Below, one piece after another: positions 23,066-31,234 of a DNA stretch of 64,000 nt. The DNA is from Acidimicrobiia bacterium (GTDB lineage: Bacteria > Actinomycetota > Acidimicrobiia > Spongiisociales > UBA11373): contig JBBDWO010000019.1 of the NCBI GenBank assembly GCA_040902765.1, positions 33,369 through 97,368 of the forward strand. The letters run 5' to 3'. A model generated the notes under the pieces. It was not told the origin of the DNA, made no database searches, and saw nothing but the letters and a program-made list of their open reading frames with translations. Position numbers and translations under genes: made by a program. Every line of letters begins with the position of its first letter. Within the stretch, counting starts at the first letter, position 1.

Positions 23066-24729
23066 CAGGCCACCACCCTCAGTACTTCTTCGAGGCTCGT
23101 CAGTCCGAGCTTTACTTTCTCCATGCCATCGGCCCGCAGAGTCACCATGCCCTGCTCTATCGCCTTCGCCTTGATCTCGTCCGATCGGCGATGGTCGACC
23201 GCCATGTGCTGTATCTCTTCGGTCACCACCATCAATTCATTGATGGCAAGTCGCCCCGAATATCCGGTCCCCGAACACATCGAGCAGCCAGCGGGGCCGA
23301 AAATGGCGGCCCTCCCGTAGTACGGGCCGATGCCGATGTCCTTGGCCACCTCCTGAGGGACGTCCTGCGGCGTCTTGCAGCGGTCGCACAGTTTGCGAGC
23401 GAGCCGCTGGGCAAGCACGGAGTCCAGCGCCGACGACACCAGGAAGGGCTCCACCCCCATATCGATGAGACGACCGACACTCGAGGCCGCATCGTTGGTG
23501 TGCAGGGTGCTGAGTACGAGGTGGCCGGTGAGTGCCGACTCGACGGCGATCTTCGCGGTCTCCACATCGCGCACCTCGCCGATCAGGATGATGTCGGGGT
23601 CGGACCTGAGAATGGACTTCAGAGCGGTGGCGAAGTGCAGGCCGGCCTTGCGGTTGACCTGGACCTGATTGACCCCGGCGAGTCGGTACTCGACCGGGTC
23701 CTCGACCGTGATGATGTTCTTTTCGGGGCTGTTCAGCTGTTCGAGCGCGGCGTACAGCGTCGTCGTCTTTCCGGACCCGGTGGGGCCGGTGACCAGGATC
23801 AGCCCGTGCGGGCGTCGGAAGGAGCGCTCGAAGGGCTCGAGCGTGTGCGGGAGGAAGCCGAGGTCGGGGAGGTTGAGGACGGCGTCCTCCTTGTCGAGGA
23901 TCCGCAGCACCACTTTCTCGCCGTAGATGCCCGGGAGGGTGGCGACGCGTAGGTCGATGGCACGACCGGCCACCCGGACACTGATACGCCCGTCCTGGGG
24001 AACCCGCCGCTCGGCGATGTCCAGGTCGCCCATGATCTTGAGGCGACTGACCACCGCGTTGGCCACCGAGCGCGGCGTGGTCATGATTTCGTGCAGCACG
24101 CCATCGATGCGGAACCGGATCCGGAGGTCCTTGGCACCCGGCTCGACGTGGATGTCGGAGGCTCGCTCGTTGACGGCCCGGGTGATCAGGGTGCTGACCA
24201 GCTTGACGACCGGTGCCTCCTCGACGGCGGCTTGGATGGCTCCGAGGTCCTCCAGGTCGGCGTCGCCGGGCGCCAGCTCTGCGATGTCGAAATCTTCGGT
24301 CTCCTCGCGCTGATGCCAACCGTGGGCGGCCTGGATGTCGGACCTGGTGGCCACCCGCACGATCACCCTGCGTCCGGTGAGGGCTCTGACGTCGTCGATG
24401 ACGAGCACATTCGCTGGATCGGCCATGGCCAGTACGAGGTCCTCTCCCTCGAAGCCGATCGGGATCACCGTGGCGCGACGAGCGATCGAGTCGGGCACCA
24501 GGGCCACCGCCGCCGGGTCGACCACGGCGTCGGCGAGGTTCACATACTCGAGGCCCATGTAGTCCGCCATGGCCCGAACCAGGGAGGCCTCGTCGTGCGT
24601 CGAGTCGTCGACGAGGACGTCGATGAGCGACTCGCCGGTTTCAGCCTGTCGTTCGGTGGCGTTGTCTACGTCCTGCTCGGTGACGAGCCCGGACCCGATC
24701 AGCGCGGCGCCGATCTCGTCCTTTTCCAT
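23065..24729 (-). CDS. pilB: Type IV pilus extension ATPase PilB
   Basis: Powers pilus polymerisation. The 554 residues comprise an MshEN-type N-terminal domain (about 1-150), an N2 domain and the ATPase core: Walker A VTGPTGSGKTTTLYAAL, Asp box ITVEDPVEY, Walker B PDIILIGEVRDVETA, His box TGHLVLSTLHTNDA, and a four-Cys zinc site (CDRC...CSMC) typical of PilB/GspE rather than PilT. The N-terminal repeat (EIGAALIGSGLVTEQDV) lacks the Arg that often starts an MshEN cyclic-di-GMP motif, so nucleotide binding is uncertain. A GAGGA ribosome site lies 8 bases before ATG. First gene of a coupled pilB-pilT-pilC operon. Confidence 0.95.
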   Translation of the reverse strand: MEKDEIGAALIGSGLVTEQDVDNATERQAETGESLIDVLVDDSTHDEASLVRAMADYMGLEYVNLADAVVDPAAVALVPDSIARRATVIPIGFEGEDLVLAMADPANVLVIDDVRALTGRRVIVRVATRSDIQAAHGWHQREETEDFDIAELAPGDADLEDLGAIQAAVEEAPVVKLVSTLITRAVNERASDIHVEPGAKDLRIRFRIDGVLHEIMTTPRSVANAVVSRLKIMGDLDIAERRVPQDGRISVRVAGRAIDLRVATLPGIYGEKVVLRILDKEDAVLNLPDLGFLPHTLEPFERSFRRPHGLILVTGPTGSGKTTTLYAALEQLNSPEKNIITVEDPVEYRLAGVNQVQVNRKAGLHFATALKSILRSDPDIILIGEVRDVETAKIAVESALTGHLVLSTLHTNDAASSVGRLIDMGVEPFLVSSALDSVLAQRLARKLCDRCKTPQDVPQEVAKDIGIGPYYGRAAIFGPAGCSMCSGTGYSGRLAINELMVVTEEIQHMAVDHRRSDEIKAKAIEQGMVTLRADGMEKVKLGLTSLEEVLRVVA

Positions 24730-24760
24730 GAATGGGTCCTCGTACTGGGTATCCCTATAG

Positions 24761-24788
24761 ATGTCGGCATGCTCAAGGGTGCCCTTGA
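24761..24788 (-). promoter_or_regulatory. Sigma-28-like promoter of pilBTC (TCAAG-N15-GCCGACAT)
   Basis: On the minus strand TCAAG (24784-24788), 15 bases, then GCCGACAT (24761-24768), which matches GCCGATAA at six of eight positions. It lies 31 bases upstream of the pilB ATG in the aroE-pilB gap, in the same spacing as at pilA and pilV. Confidence 0.45.
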
Positions 24789-24819
24789 CGGGTTCATCGC
24801 TGGCGGTCGACCGCTCGTC

Positions 24820-25581
24820 TCAACGGCGGGCGGCACGCTCCATCACGTCGACGGGTGGTTCCAGTCCGGTCCACAGTTCGAACGAGACAGCCGCCTGAGC
24901 GACGAGAGCGTCGATCCCGTCGAAGACGGTCAGACCGAGGCGACGCGCCTGACGCGTCGCCGGCGTCGGCTCGTCGCCGTAGGGAAGATCGATGAGCGCC
25001 TCCTGACCGGCCAGGAAGTCGGCCGGGAGGGGCTCTCGATCCATGCCGAGCGTCGTCGCATTGATCACGATCTGACCGGGCAACGGCGGCGCCCATCCGG
25101 CGACCGTGGCTTCGATGCCCAGGGCATCCACCAGGGCTGCGGCACGCGCCTGGTCTCGCCCCAGAACGGTCACCACTTTGCCTTCGGCGGCGAGGAGGGC
25201 CACCGCTGCGGTGGCACCGGTACCGAGCACGACGATCGGCAGCGCGGGAAGTCTGCCGATCAGGGAGCGCAACCCCGACGCGTCGGTGTTGTCACCGACG
25301 AGGTCACCATCGTCGAGGTAAAGCGTGTTGACCGCGCCAGCGCGACCCGCGGTGATGCTCGTCCGATCGCAGAGTTCGACGGCCGCCGCCTTGAGCGGAG
25401 TCGTGACGTTGGCTCCGTCGAGGTGACCACTGCGAAGCTCGTCGCAGCCGCTGCGCAGCCCGACGGTGTCACAGCGACGAGCCTCGTACCCGCCCTCCAT
25501 CCCGACGGCGCGCAGAGCGGCCTCGTGGATGGCCGGAGACCTCGAGTGAGCGACCGGATCGCCAAAGAGGGCGAGCCGCAC
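24820..25581 (-). CDS. aroE: Shikimate dehydrogenase
   Basis: Reduces 3-dehydroshikimate to shikimate with NADPH. From GTG 25579-25581 (VRLALFGDPVAHSRSP), two bases after the mltG stop, it has 253 residues. Motifs seen: SRSPAIHE (shikimate binding), NVTTPLK with the catalytic Lys, DNTDASGL with the catalytic Asp, a nucleotide loop GTGATA in place of the common GAGGxA, and a C-terminal helix with ALVAQAAVSFELWTG. The open frame continues upstream over mltG as a shadow. aroE and aroCKB bracket the pil locus. Confidence 0.94.
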   Translation of the reverse strand: MRLALFGDPVAHSRSPAIHEAALRAVGMEGGYEARRCDTVGLRSGCDELRSGHLDGANVTTPLKAAAVELCDRTSITAGRAGAVNTLYLDDGDLVGDNTDASGLRSLIGRLPALPIVVLGTGATAAVALLAAEGKVVTVLGRDQARAAALVDALGIEATVAGWAPPLPGQIVINATTLGMDREPLPADFLAGQEALIDLPYGDEPTPATRQARRLGLTVFDGIDALVAQAAVSFELWTGLEPPVDVMERAARR

Positions 25582-25583
25582 CG

Positions 25584-26678
25584 TCAGTCCACGCCCTCGA
25601 GCTGCCACCGCAAGAACTCGTCGAAGTCGTCGGTGAAGCTGTGCGATCCGTCGTCGCCGGTGAGCAGGTAGAACAGGTACACCGTATCCGCCGGGTGAGC
25701 CGCCGCCTCCAACGACGCCGCCCGCACCCCGGCGATCGGCGTGGGCGGCAGCCCGTGATTGCGATATGTGTTGTACGGGCTGTCTACTTCGAGATGGGCG
25801 AGGGTCAGGCCGCCGTCGGGTACCCCACCGAGGGCATAGATGACCGTCGCATCGATCTGGAGCATCATCTCGATGGCGAGCCGATTGAAGATGACGCTGG
25901 CGACGAGCGGCCGCTCCTCGTCGAGTACCACTTCGCGCTCGATGAGTGAGGCGATGATCAACCCGTCGTACGGTGTCAACCCCAGATCGGTCAGATGGGT
26001 CCAATCCACGGCGGCGACGCGTTCCTCCATGGTGGAGGCAAGCCGGCTCAGCAGGTCGACCGCGGTCGCCGACGTGCGAAACTCGTAGGTGTCGGGAAAC
26101 AGGAGCCCCTCCCAGTCGGACACCGACTCCGGGGCATCCGGCAGCAGCGTCGAGGTGACGGTCCCGTCGAGCAAGGGTGCGGTGAGTTCGGCGAGCGGGA
26201 TGTCGGTCTGCCGTGATATCGACTCGAGCATCTGGGCGACGGTCAGCCCTTCGACCACGGTGAGTCGATACACGCCGACCCCCGGGCCGGCGATCAGGAT
26301 GTCGAGGACCGCATCCGGGGCCATCCCGGTCACCAGCTCGTAGGTGCCCGCCTGCAGGCGATCGCTGGCCCGAGCGTCGCGCACCGTCCGATCGAAATCC
26401 GAGGCCGAGGCGACGACGCCAGCGGCGGCGAGATCCCGAGCTATCTGAGAAGCCGGCTCACCGGGGGCGACCACGAAGCTCACCGGCAGGCCCGCCACCA
26501 CCGTCGACTCGCCCGGAGTGATGACGTCGCGTACCGCGGCACCGAGCCATCGGACCCCGACGTAGGCAACGACGAACATGCCGACGATCATCCCTGCGAT
26601 GAGCAGGCCGCGGGCCGCCCTCCCGCCCGGAGTCGGGCCGGATGGGGGTGGCGTGTAGTCCTCCAGCTCGACGCTCAT
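25584..26678 (-). CDS. mltG: Endolytic murein transglycosylase MltG (YceG-like)
   Basis: Membrane-anchored lytic transglycosylase that cuts nascent glycan strands and sets their length. The 364 residues have a Pro-rich cytoplasmic tail, one membrane helix (GLLIAGMIVGMFVVAYVGVRW, about 24-44), a LysM-like part (FVVAPGEPASQIARDLAAAGV) and the YceG catalytic domain with IIASLIEREV (catalytic Glu), LQIDATVIYAL and the substrate-site SPYNTYRNHGLPPTPI. It overlaps ruvX by ATGA. The mltG-aroE order is the same as in other actinobacteria. Confidence 0.95.
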   Translation of the reverse strand: MSVELEDYTPPPSGPTPGGRAARGLLIAGMIVGMFVVAYVGVRWLGAAVRDVITPGESTVVAGLPVSFVVAPGEPASQIARDLAAAGVVASASDFDRTVRDARASDRLQAGTYELVTGMAPDAVLDILIAGPGVGVYRLTVVEGLTVAQMLESISRQTDIPLAELTAPLLDGTVTSTLLPDAPESVSDWEGLLFPDTYEFRTSATAVDLLSRLASTMEERVAAVDWTHLTDLGLTPYDGLIIASLIEREVVLDEERPLVASVIFNRLAIEMMLQIDATVIYALGGVPDGGLTLAHLEVDSPYNTYRNHGLPPTPIAGVRAASLEAAAHPADTVYLFYLLTGDDGSHSFTDDFDEFLRWQLEGVD

Positions 26679-27088
26679 CGGCGAGTCTCCAGGTAGTCGC
26701 TGAGCAACAGCGCGGCAGCCACCCCGTCGCGGAGGCGGCGGCGCTTCGACCGGCGGAGGCTGCCCTCGAGCAGCGCCCGCTCGGCGATCACGGACGTGTA
26801 CCGCTCGTCGTGCAGCGTAGTGGGAACCCCGAGATGCGCCTCCACCCGAGCGGCGAAGTCCCGCGCCGCTTCCGCCGCAGCGCCCTCCGCACCCGAGAGC
26901 GACGTCGGTAGACCGACCACGACGAGTCCGACGCCGAGGTCACGCACCAGGTTCCCGATGGCGTCGAGCAGGCCAGGATCGCCAGCATCCAGCGACGGAC
27001 GGGGATGAGCAGCGATTCCCTCGGCGTCGGTGACGGCGACCCCGATGCGATGGCTGCCCGGATCGAGAGCGAGGATGCGCCCGGTCAC
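26675..27088 (-). CDS. ruvX: RuvX/YqgF RNase H-fold nuclease
   Basis: YqgF family protein, involved in 16S rRNA 5'-end maturation in E. coli and proposed as a Holliday-junction resolvase. The 137 residues show the RNase H-fold start ILALDPGSHRIGVAVTD (first catalytic Asp), VVVGLPTSLSGAEG (VGLP motif) and ERYTSVIAERAL (DERxT). Coupled to alaS upstream (ATGA) and mltG downstream, the standard alaS-ruvX-mltG-aroE order. Confidence 0.94.
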   Translation of the reverse strand: MTGRILALDPGSHRIGVAVTDAEGIAAHPRPSLDAGDPGLLDAIGNLVRDLGVGLVVVGLPTSLSGAEGAAAEAARDFAARVEAHLGVPTTLHDERYTSVIAERALLEGSLRRSKRRRLRDGVAAALLLSDYLETRR

Positions 27089-29736
27089 GCCGACGCCAGC
27101 GCCTCCTGCGCCGCCACCCGAGCCCGATCCATCGCCTCGGCAAGCCGGTCGCCCTTCGGCCCACCCGCCTGGGCGAGCGCCGGATCGCGGCTCGCCCCGC
27201 CGCCGAGTACCGAGGCGGCCGCCGATGCGATGGTCGCCGCCGACACTCCTCGGGCGACGAGATCGTCGGTGACCACCACCACGATCGAGGCCTTGCCGTC
27301 CCTGGGTGCTCCGACGACGGCGACCCCTGATCCGACCCGATCCCGAACCTGCAACGCGAGCAGGCGGAGCCCGTCGACGTCGGCGCCGTCGGCGACGGTG
27401 ACCACGAGGCGCCTCCCGCCGACCTCATCCGCCTCCGCGGCGAGCCGCTCGGCGGTCCCGGCTCGACTGCTCGCTTCGAGGACCTCGAGTCGCTCCTCGA
27501 GGTCGCGGTTCTTCTGGAGAAGGCGCTCTACCGCTTCCAGGGCCCCGTCTGCATTGGTCTTGAGCACGCCGGCGGTGGCGTCTAGTTGCTGCCGAAGCCG
27601 GCTCAGGTGGGCGTAGCCCGCCGCACCGGTGTAGGCCTCGACGCGACGCAGGTTGGCCCCGATCGACGACTCGTCGGTGAGCACCACCGGTCCGACCTGC
27701 CCGCTGGTGGCCACGTGGGTGCCGCCGCACAGCTCCAACGAGTAGCCACCGATGTCGATGACCCGGACGTGGTCGCCATAGTCCCCGTACTTCTCCCCGA
27801 AGAACGCGAGCGCTCCCATGGCGTCGGCTTCGTCGGGAGTCACCAGCCTGGCCTCGACCAGGGCGTTCTCGATCACCCGCTGGTTGGTGGCCTCTTCGAC
27901 GATCGCCAACTCGTCCCGGGACAGGGAGAGGTGGTGGGTGAAGTCGAATCGCAGGCGATCGGGCTCGACCACCGAGCCCGCCTGCCGAACGTGCTCCCCC
28001 AGGACTTCGCGTAGCGCCCAGTGCAGTATGTGGGTACCGGTGTGGCTCTTGCGGATCCGCTCCCGCCGGTCGGCATCGACCTCGAGCTTCGCCGGCTGGC
28101 CGACTTCGACCGTGCCGGAGACGACGGTCGCCTCATGGCCGTGCAGGCCGTAGACCGCGTGCCTGGTGTCGCTGACCCGGAGTGTCCCGGTGGGGGTCTC
28201 GATGATTCCGGTGTCGCCCACCTGGCCACCCCGCTCGGCATAGAAGGTGCTCGCGTCGAGGAAGACCTCGACGTCGGCCCCGTCACCCGCGCTCTGCACC
28301 TGTTCGCCATCGAGCACGAGCGCCAGGATCGTGGCCTCGGTGTCCACGTCGGTGTAGCCCCGGAACTCGGTCGGACCCTCGGCATCCATGATGGTGCGGT
28401 AGACGCTCGTGTCGGCGGCCGCTGCCTTTGCCTTGCGGGCTTGGCGCGCCCGCGATCGCTGCGCCTCCATCTCGAACTCGAAGCCATCACGATCCACTTC
28501 GACGCCCGCCTCGGCCGCGATCTCCTCGGTCAGCTCGACAGGGAATCCGAACGTGTCGTGCAATTTGAAGGCGGTACCGCCGGGAAGGAGGTGCTCGTCG
28601 CCGAGGGCCTCGAGCTCGGCACTCAGGAGCGAGTGGCCCGACTCGAGAGTGCGCAGGAATCGCTCCTCCTCGCGCAACGCCGTCTCCACGATGCTGTCGG
28701 ACGCTCCGGCGAGCTCCGGGTACGCCTCCCCCATCATCTCGACCGTCGCCTCGACCAGGCGCGGGGTGATCGGTTCTTTGGCGCCGAGCTGCCAGCCGTG
28801 ACGCACGGCCCGGCGGAGGAGTCGCCGCAGCACATAACCCCTGCCCTCATTGGACGGCACGATCCCGTCGCCGATCATGAAGCTGAGAGAACGACCGTGA
28901 TCGGCGAGAATCCGCAGGCTGACGTCGGACACGTCGCCCGTCCCGTATCGGGTCCCGGTCGCCGCCTCCCCCGCTTCGAGGACGGGGGCGACGAGATCGG
29001 TGAGGAAGGCGTTGTCCACCTCCTGGAGGAGCACGGCAATCCGCTCGAGCCCCGCACCGGTGTCGATGCTCTTCATGGGCAGATCGCCCACCACGTGATA
29101 GGGCTCGTCCTGGACGTACTGCATGAACACGAGGTTCCAGAACTCCATGAACCGCGACTCGTCGACGATGGGTCCCCCGGGCTCACCGTGCTCGGGCCCC
29201 CGGTCGTAGAACAGTTCCGAGGACGGCCCGGCAGGGCCGGCCACCCCCATCTGCCAGAAGTTGTCCCGGTCGCGACGCTGCACCCGATCCGGCGACACAC
29301 CGACACCATCGATCCAGATCTCGGCGGCTTCGTCGTCGCTGTGATGAACGGTGAACCACAGCCGATCGGGATCGAACCCGAACACTTCGGTGGACACCTC
29401 GTACGCCCACGGGATCGCCCGCTCCTTGAAGTAGTCGCCGAACGAGAAGTTGCCCAGCATCTCGAAGAAGGACATGTGCCGCGCCGTCGTTCCCACGATG
29501 TCGATGTCGACGGTACGAACACACTTCTGTGAGGTAACCGCACGGGGATACGGCGGTGTCTCCTCACCGAGCAGGTAGGGCTTGAAGGGCACCATCCCGG
29601 CGACGGTGAGCAGCAGGGAAGGGTCGTTGGGCACGAGCGATGCCGAGGACACGACCTCGTGCTCCCGCGCCGCGAAGAAGTCGATGAAGGCGCGTCTGAT
29701 CTCCGCGCCGGTCTTCGGTGTGGTGATCGCCGCCAT
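27085..29736 (-). CDS. alaS: Alanyl-tRNA synthetase
   Basis: Charges tRNA-Ala and edits misacylated Ser/Gly. The 883 residues are full length. The class II catalytic domain begins TGAEIRRAFIDFFAAREHEVV. The editing domain carries the zinc/active-site HTGTHILHWAL and CGGTHVATSGQVG motifs, and a C-terminal C-Ala coiled coil and DHHA1-type domain ends with VLGGGASRDPALAQAGG. It is first in the alaS-ruvX-mltG-aroE chain and is preceded by a long heptamer-repeat tract. Confidence 0.97.
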   Translation of the reverse strand: MAAITTPKTGAEIRRAFIDFFAAREHEVVSSASLVPNDPSLLLTVAGMVPFKPYLLGEETPPYPRAVTSQKCVRTVDIDIVGTTARHMSFFEMLGNFSFGDYFKERAIPWAYEVSTEVFGFDPDRLWFTVHHSDDEAAEIWIDGVGVSPDRVQRRDRDNFWQMGVAGPAGPSSELFYDRGPEHGEPGGPIVDESRFMEFWNLVFMQYVQDEPYHVVGDLPMKSIDTGAGLERIAVLLQEVDNAFLTDLVAPVLEAGEAATGTRYGTGDVSDVSLRILADHGRSLSFMIGDGIVPSNEGRGYVLRRLLRRAVRHGWQLGAKEPITPRLVEATVEMMGEAYPELAGASDSIVETALREEERFLRTLESGHSLLSAELEALGDEHLLPGGTAFKLHDTFGFPVELTEEIAAEAGVEVDRDGFEFEMEAQRSRARQARKAKAAAADTSVYRTIMDAEGPTEFRGYTDVDTEATILALVLDGEQVQSAGDGADVEVFLDASTFYAERGGQVGDTGIIETPTGTLRVSDTRHAVYGLHGHEATVVSGTVEVGQPAKLEVDADRRERIRKSHTGTHILHWALREVLGEHVRQAGSVVEPDRLRFDFTHHLSLSRDELAIVEEATNQRVIENALVEARLVTPDEADAMGALAFFGEKYGDYGDHVRVIDIGGYSLELCGGTHVATSGQVGPVVLTDESSIGANLRRVEAYTGAAGYAHLSRLRQQLDATAGVLKTNADGALEAVERLLQKNRDLEERLEVLEASSRAGTAERLAAEADEVGGRRLVVTVADGADVDGLRLLALQVRDRVGSGVAVVGAPRDGKASIVVVVTDDLVARGVSAATIASAAASVLGGGASRDPALAQAGGPKGDRLAEAMDRARVAAQEALASA

Positions 29737-29753
29737 GATCCGGGGAGGGTAGT

Positions 29754-29871
29754 GAGCTACCAGCTACCAGCTACCAGCCAACAGCCAACAGCCAACAGCC
29801 AACAGCCAACAGCCAACAGCCAACAGCCAGAGGATGTCTGGCTATGAGCCATGAGCTAAGAGCCATGAGCT
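29754..29871. repeat. Three heptamer families between alaS and rarA
   Basis: 3.5 copies of CAGCTAC (29754-29778) are followed by almost eight exact copies of AGCCAAC (29776-29829), then four to five copies of TGAGCCA variants (29843-29871). The CTA of the rarA stop codon lies inside the last block. This is the longest uninterrupted homogeneous tract in the window. Confidence 0.9.
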
Positions 29872-31213
29872 ACTCGCGGCTCTTCTTCCCCATCACCCGG
29901 TCGATCTCGGTGAGGCGGTCGGCGATCCGCGCCTCGGCCCCGCCTCGTTTCGGCCGGTAGATGATCCGATCGATGGCCTCGTCGGGGAGGTATTGCTGGG
30001 CGACCAGGCCCCCCTCGTGGTCGTGGGGATAGTCGTACCCGACGCCGTGGCCGAGGTCGGCCGCCGCGGAGAACCCGGTCGACCGCAGATGTGGCGGCAC
30101 CGTCGACGACGGCGTCTCCTCGACGGCAGCAGCCGCCCTCCGCATCGCCTTGGCCACCGAGTTGGACTTCGGCGCCGTCGCCAGATACAGCGCGGCGTGG
30201 TGCAGGGCGTACGACGCTTCCGGCAGGCCGACGAAGGCAAGGGCGCGAACGGCGTTCACGGCGATGGCGAGCGCCGCCGGGTCGGCCAATCCGACGTCCT
30301 CGGACGCCAGGATCACCATACGACGGGCGATGAACTCGGGATCCTCGCCGGCGGAGAGCATCGTCTCCAGCCAGTAAACGGCGGCATCGGGATCGGACCC
30401 GCGCACGCTCTTGATGAAGGCCGAGATCACGTCGTAGTGCTGGTCGCCCTTCTTGTCGTATCGGACGATCCGACGCTGGAGCGCCTCTTCGACCTCGGGG
30501 AGGCCGATCCGGTCCGAGCCGGCCCCGGCGGCGAGTACCGCGGCGACCTCCAGAGCGTTGAGCGCCAACCGGGCGTCACCGCCGCTCCGCGTGGCCAGCG
30601 CGTCGCGAGCCTCCTCGGTGATCCCGATGGAACCGTGGACCCCGCGTTCGGCGTCGCCGAGCGCGGTATCGATCAGGCGGGCGACGTGCTCCGGGTCGAG
30701 CGACTCGAGCCGAAACAGGGTGCTGCGCGAGATCAGTGGCGAGTTCACTTCGAAAAAGGGGTTCTCGGTCGTAGCCCCGACGAGGATCACGAGCCCCGAC
30801 TCCACACCGGGCAGCAGTGCGTCCTGCTGCGCCTTGTTGAACCGGTGGATCTCGTCGAGGAAGAGCACCGTCCGTCGCTCGTCGGTCTCCAGCCGCTCGG
30901 TGGCCCGGGCCAGCACCTCGCGGACGTCCTTGACGCCCGCCGAAGTCGCCGAGAGCTGCTCGAACGCGGCGGCACTCTCCGAGGCCACCAGCCGAGCCAG
31001 CGTCGTCTTCCCGGTCCCCGGCGGACCCCACAGGATCATCGAGATCGGCTTGCCGCTGCGCACCATGATCCCGAAGGCGGCGCCAGGCCCTAGGAGGTGT
31101 TCCTGTCCGACGACCTCGTCGAGGGTACGCGGGCGGATCCGAGCGGCGAGCGGCTCCACACTCGTGCGTCGGGCCTCGCGCTCGGCGGCGAAGAGATCTG
31201 TCTGGTCAGCCAT
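29870..31213 (-). CDS. rarA: Replication-associated recombination protein A
   Basis: AAA+ ATPase (RarA/MgsA, relative of WRNIP1) acting at stalled replication forks. The 447 residues show RIRPRTLDEVVGQEHLLG, Walker A LWGPPGTGKTTLAR, Walker B TVLFLDEIHRFNKAQQD, sensor 1 GATTENPFFEVNSPL(I), the Arg-finger region RSTLFRL, and the C-terminal MgsA oligomerisation domain (YDVISAFIKSVRGSDPDAAVYWL ... GYDYPHDHEGG). Full length. It begins 21 bases after aspS. Confidence 0.96.
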   Translation of the reverse strand: MADQTDLFAAEREARRTSVEPLAARIRPRTLDEVVGQEHLLGPGAAFGIMVRSGKPISMILWGPPGTGKTTLARLVASESAAAFEQLSATSAGVKDVREVLARATERLETDERRTVLFLDEIHRFNKAQQDALLPGVESGLVILVGATTENPFFEVNSPLISRSTLFRLESLDPEHVARLIDTALGDAERGVHGSIGITEEARDALATRSGGDARLALNALEVAAVLAAGAGSDRIGLPEVEEALQRRIVRYDKKGDQHYDVISAFIKSVRGSDPDAAVYWLETMLSAGEDPEFIARRMVILASEDVGLADPAALAIAVNAVRALAFVGLPEASYALHHAALYLATAPKSNSVAKAMRRAAAAVEETPSSTVPPHLRSTGFSAAADLGHGVGYDYPHDHEGGLVAQQYLPDEAIDRIIYRPKRGGAEARIADRLTEIDRVMGKKSRE

Positions 31214-31234
31214 CAGATATCACTCTGCCGTCGG

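Noticed and set aside
29754..29871. CRISPR-like array
   Set aside because: Units are 7 bases with no spacers, and no cas genes are present.
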